Part shown: piece by piece, positions 5,383 to 8,426 of the stretch
How the letters are laid out: every line of letters begins with the position of its first letter
Position numbering within the stretch: the stretch's first letter is position 1
Origin: Ruminococcus flavefaciens
Lineage (GTDB): Bacteria > Bacillota > Clostridia > Oscillospirales > Ruminococcaceae
Length of the DNA: 8,426 bases
Assembly (NCBI GenBank): GCA_902796705.1
Contig: CADBQF010000347.1
Coordinates: 1 to 8,426, forward strand
Direction: 5' to 3'
The notes under the pieces: generated by a model
Database searches by the model: none
Seen by the model: the letters and a program-made list of their open reading frames with translations, nothing else
Told to the model about the DNA's origin: nothing
Translations under genes and position numbers: made by a program

Positions 5383-6771
5383 ATGACACGTAAAAAGACA
5401 GCCGGAAGCAGGGTACTGTGGATATTCGCCATAGGTCAGCTTGGCTGGTCGATGCTTTCGGGCATAATAAATAACTGGCTGGTATTCTTCTATCAGCCGA
5501 GTACGGAGGAGATAGAGAAAGGCCTGCCGGTATACGTGCCGCAGGGAAAGATACTCGGACTCACGGCAGTCGGCATAATAATGGCATTCGGAAGGATATT
5601 CGATGCCGTCACCGATCCGCTCATAGCCGGAAAGTCCGACAGTCTCCGCCACCGCCTCGGCAGGAGGATACCGTTCATGAGGTGGGCGGCACTGCCTTTT
5701 GCGGCGGCGACGGTGATGCTCTTCATCGCACCGTTCGGGGAAAAGAGCATGGGGAACGCATTCTTCCTCTTTGCGGCGGCGGCACTATTCTATCTTTGCA
5801 TGACATCGTACTGCACGCCGTACAACGCACTTATCCCGGAACTGGGCAGAACACCGGAGGCGAGGATAAATCTCTCGACATACATATCGGTGACGTTCTT
5901 CATCGGAACGGCGGCGGCTTATCTCATACCGAACATCGCATCATTATTTGAGAAGAGCTTCGGATATGCCGGCTCGTTCAAACTGACGATAGGCATACTC
6001 TCGGCAGTCGCAGCCGTATTCATGCTCCTGCCGGCATTCCTGATAGACGAGAACGAATACGCCGACACAGAACCCTCGAAGACACCGGCATTCAGTTCGC
6101 TCGCAGCGACATTCAAGAACAGGGATTTCAGGATATTCGTATGTTCTGACATTCTCTACTGGATCGGTCTGACGATATTGCAGACCGGACTCTCATATTA
6201 CATAACCGTACTGCTCGGACTGCCCACGGGAACGACGTTCACATTCTTCGCAGTAATGTCGGGAGCATCGTTCCTGTGCTATCCGGCTGTGAACATGATA
6301 TCGAAGAAGATCGGAAAGAAGAAAGTCATGATATTCGCATTCCTGTTCTTCTCGTTCGCATTTCTGGTAACGGCAGGAGCAGGCATGGTGAGCGGCATAC
6401 CGCCTATGGCATACGGCATCGTGATAGCAGTTTTAGCGTCTGTTCCCATGGCGATACTCGGCATACTCCCGTCAGCAGTCGTATCTGACATATCAGAAGC
6501 CGACAAAGCCGAAACAGGCGACAGCAGGCAGGGAATGATGTTCGCAGCGAGAACTTTCGCATTCAAGCTCGGACAGTCCGCAGCCATGCTGCTCTTCACG
6601 AGCATCTCACAGATAAACAAGGATATCCCTTCAGGAAGCTCCGGACACGGACTCGGATACCGCCTTACAGCCGTAACGGCAGCGGTCTTCTGTCTGCTCG
6701 GAGGAATAGTTTTCCTGAAGTATGACGAAAAAAAGGTCATGTCCACCACATCACAGGAGGCTGAAAAATAA
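5383..6771 (+). CDS. GPH-family (MelB-like) sugar:cation symporter, MFS
   Basis: This 462-residue protein has about 12 hydrophobic segments. The GPH signature is clear: GRIFDAVTDP, with R71, D74 and D78 spaced exactly like R52/D55/D59 of E. coli MelB (D55 and D59 bind the coupling cation), followed by HRLGRRIPFM. SRQGMMFAARTFAFKLGQS in the C-terminal half matches the second family motif. It should import a glycoside across the cytoplasmic membrane using a cation gradient. MelB's two galactosyl-binding Asp residues are not kept: D19 aligns with S23 and D124 with C144. The loop after the first membrane segment is also longer than in MelB. I chose ATG 5383, 4 bases after the TetR stop, because GGAAGGA (5368-5374) precedes it by 8 bases; an upstream in-frame GTG at 5350 lies inside the TetR gene. 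Translational coupling with both neighbours is likely. Confidence 0.88.
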   Translation: MTRKKTAGSRVLWIFAIGQLGWSMLSGIINNWLVFFYQPSTEEIEKGLPVYVPQGKILGLTAVGIIMAFGRIFDAVTDPLIAGKSDSLRHRLGRRIPFMRWAALPFAAATVMLFIAPFGEKSMGNAFFLFAAAALFYLCMTSYCTPYNALIPELGRTPEARINLSTYISVTFFIGTAAAYLIPNIASLFEKSFGYAGSFKLTIGILSAVAAVFMLLPAFLIDENEYADTEPSKTPAFSSLAATFKNRDFRIFVCSDILYWIGLTILQTGLSYYITVLLGLPTGTTFTFFAVMSGASFLCYPAVNMISKKIGKKKVMIFAFLFFSFAFLVTAGAGMVSGIPPMAYGIVIAVLASVPMAILGILPSAVVSDISEADKAETGDSRQGMMFAARTFAFKLGQSAAMLLFTSISQINKDIPSGSSGHGLGYRLTAVTAAVFCLLGGIVFLKYDEKKVMSTTSQEAEK

Positions 6772-8411
6772 TGCTCAAACTCAGGTCTGTAAACTTTGCC
6801 TACAGGGAAAAGGACGAGACATTCTTCGTGAATACCACACGCTCTGTCCGCAATGACAGAGTATCACTCGAAATAAACACCGACGGCAATGAATTCAGCA
6901 TAAATATCCATACTTCCTCACCCGTTACGATAGAAGTGCTTACTGCCGAATTTGAATACCCGTTCGACAAGTCCGACAGGATATTCCTCAACGGATACCA
7001 GTCATGGACAGACAGCACCGAACACGGCATCAACGGCATCATGAGGGGAATAGAGCGTGTTCCTGCAAAGCTTGCGGAAAAATACGCCCTCTCGCAGTAC
7101 GGCGACTATAATTTCACCACATACCCGAATATACCCGGACTCATACACGGCTGGTCATACGGCTATGTCCGCAGGAAGGACGAATTCGATTTCATGGGTT
7201 CGCTCTCGGAGAGCAGCGGATTCACGAATATCCGCATATCATCGAATAATGACAGCATCGTTTTCACACAGGACTGCAACGGAGTCGAGATAAACGGCGA
7301 CCACTGCGGAATGCGTCTTCTCCTTAAAACAGGCACGGAGGACGAGGTTTTCGATGATTATTTCAGCCGCCTGAAAGTATCCGTCCGCCCGGAGGTGAAG
7401 CCTATATTCGGCTATACGAGCTGGTACAGGCATTACAACAACATCTCCGACGAGATACTTCTCAAAGACCTTGAAGGACTTGCATCACAGAAGTACAAGG
7501 CAGATGTATTCCAGATAGACGACGGCTACCAGACAGCCGTTGGCGACTGGCTGATGTACGACGAGGTGAAATTCCCCGACGGCATGAAGAAGATAGCATC
7601 AAAGATATCGGAGCAGGGAATGATACCCGGAATATGGCTCGCACCGTTCGCCGCATCGGTCGATTCGGAGATATACTGCTACCACAAGGAGTGGCTGCTG
7701 AGAGACAGCTCCGGACATCTTGTAAAGGGCGGCTCGAACTGGGGCGGCTTCTATGCACTTGATATATATAATGAAGATGTAAGGGACTATCTGCGTGAAG
7801 TTTTCAACACGATAATAAACGACTGGGGATTCCGTCTTCTGAAGCTTGACTTCCTGTATGCAGCGTGCATCTGTCCGAGAGCTGATAAGACGAGGGGAAC
7901 GGTCATGGCAGACGCAATGGAATTTCTGCGTGAGACAGCCGGAGATGCACTTCTCATCGGCTGCGGAGTGCCGCTCGCATCGGCATTCGGAAAGGTAGAT
8001 TATTGCAGGATAGGCTGCGACGTATCGCCTGACTGGGACGGAAAGCCGCTGATGAAGTATTCGCACCGTGAGAGAGTCAGCACGAAGAACAGCCTGCTGA
8101 ACACGGTATTCCGCAGACAGCTCAACGGCAGGGCGTTCCTCAATGATCCTGATGTATTCATGCTGAGGGACGAGGAGAACGAGATGACAGACGAGCAGAG
8201 GCACACGCTGTCGGAGATAAATGCTATAGCCGGAAGCGTGATGCTGACATCTGACGATATATCGGCATATAATGAAGACCAGCAGGCATTTCTGCACAGG
8301 ATAATGGCACTGAGGGAAGCGAAAGTGATATCAGCTATCCCCGGAAAGGGCAAGCTTCTTCTGAAAGTAGCCTACAAGGGAAAAACGTACACACGCATAT
8401 ATGAAATATAA
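6771..8411 (+). CDS. Compact GH36 alpha-galactosidase, cytoplasmic
   Basis: This 546-residue enzyme should cleave terminal alpha-galactose from melibiose, raffinose-type oligosaccharides or similar glycosides. The N-terminal beta-rich part contains FLNGYQSW (N74-W79 region). The TIM barrel contains VFQIDDGYQ (D250, D251), PGIWLAPFAA (near 286-295), the nucleophile motif LLKLDFLY (D360) and the acid/base motif RIGCDVSPDW (D417). It lacks the extra domains of ~700-residue Gram-positive AgaA/RafA enzymes and resembles the ~550-residue Thermotoga maritima GalA, whose matching residues are D327 and D387. No signal peptide is present, so it acts inside the cell on sugar brought in by the preceding symporter. 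The start ATG overlaps the symporter stop by one base (TAATG), with AGGAGG at 6755-6760. No terminator follows within the window. Confidence 0.92.
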   Translation: MLKLRSVNFAYREKDETFFVNTTRSVRNDRVSLEINTDGNEFSINIHTSSPVTIEVLTAEFEYPFDKSDRIFLNGYQSWTDSTEHGINGIMRGIERVPAKLAEKYALSQYGDYNFTTYPNIPGLIHGWSYGYVRRKDEFDFMGSLSESSGFTNIRISSNNDSIVFTQDCNGVEINGDHCGMRLLLKTGTEDEVFDDYFSRLKVSVRPEVKPIFGYTSWYRHYNNISDEILLKDLEGLASQKYKADVFQIDDGYQTAVGDWLMYDEVKFPDGMKKIASKISEQGMIPGIWLAPFAASVDSEIYCYHKEWLLRDSSGHLVKGGSNWGGFYALDIYNEDVRDYLREVFNTIINDWGFRLLKLDFLYAACICPRADKTRGTVMADAMEFLRETAGDALLIGCGVPLASAFGKVDYCRIGCDVSPDWDGKPLMKYSHRERVSTKNSLLNTVFRRQLNGRAFLNDPDVFMLRDEENEMTDEQRHTLSEINAIAGSVMLTSDDISAYNEDQQAFLHRIMALREAKVISAIPGKGKLLLKVAYKGKTYTRIYEI

Positions 8412-8426
8412 TGAGAGAGGGGCGGA

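Noticed and set aside
7599..8297. Long antisense frame (232 residues) under the alpha-galactosidase
   Set aside because: It lies opposite a gene with all catalytic motifs, has no ribosome binding site or recognisable domain, and follows from the codon bias of the coding strand.
8411..8426. ATG overlapping the alpha-galactosidase stop (TAATG), a possible next gene
   Set aside because: The same overlap starts the alpha-galactosidase itself, but here no ribosome binding site precedes it and only five codons are visible. The purine-rich GAGAGGGGCGGA could instead be the ribosome binding site of a gene beyond the window.

Overview
The window looks like chromosomal DNA of a gut or rumen Bacillota, most likely Ruminococcus or a close Oscillospiraceae relative. 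This is inferred from roughly 50% GC, heavy use of ATA (Ile), AGG (Arg) and GGA (Gly) codons, strong AGGAGG-type ribosome binding sites, sigma-A promoters and compact operons. It was not tested by any search.

Left block (about 70-2870, + strand). A very good sigma-A promoter with an extended -10 drives a ComM/YifB-family Mg-chelatase-like AAA+ ATPase. Forty bases later comes a SEDS-family (RodA/FtsW/SpoVE) membrane glycan polymerase. It keeps the catalytic Asp but departs from the family consensus at several usually fixed positions.

Middle block (about 2870-3130). This is a gene-free convergent region packed with small inverted repeats. It holds three related GGGAC...GTCCC units (one lacking its right arm), an AATTATG tandem repeat, GCAAAGC/GCTTTGC hairpins and two terminator-like hairpins. 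It resembles a dispersed intergenic repeat or MITE relic.

The - strand gene (4565-3129) encodes a GT-B-like glycosyltransferase of unknown substrate, with a C-terminal half reminiscent of MurG/MGDG-synthase/UgtP enzymes. It is transcribed divergently from a TetR-family regulator. The 165-base gap between them holds three operator or leader candidates: an overlapping double palindrome, a spaced inverted repeat and a strong mRNA-leader hairpin.

Right block (4731-8411, + strand). A tight three-gene operon encodes the TetR-type regulator, a GPH-family (MelB-like) sugar:cation symporter and a compact intracellular GH36 alpha-galactosidase of the Thermotoga GalA type. The genes are 4 bases apart and then overlap by 1 base. 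The simplest reading is uptake of an alpha-galactoside followed by cytoplasmic hydrolysis, under TetR control. No terminator follows the last gene inside the window, so the operon may continue. I see no clear undescribed defence, mobile or RNA system. The most unusual items are the operator-like palindromes, the repeat-dense convergent spacer, the divergent SEDS protein and the unassigned glycosyltransferase.
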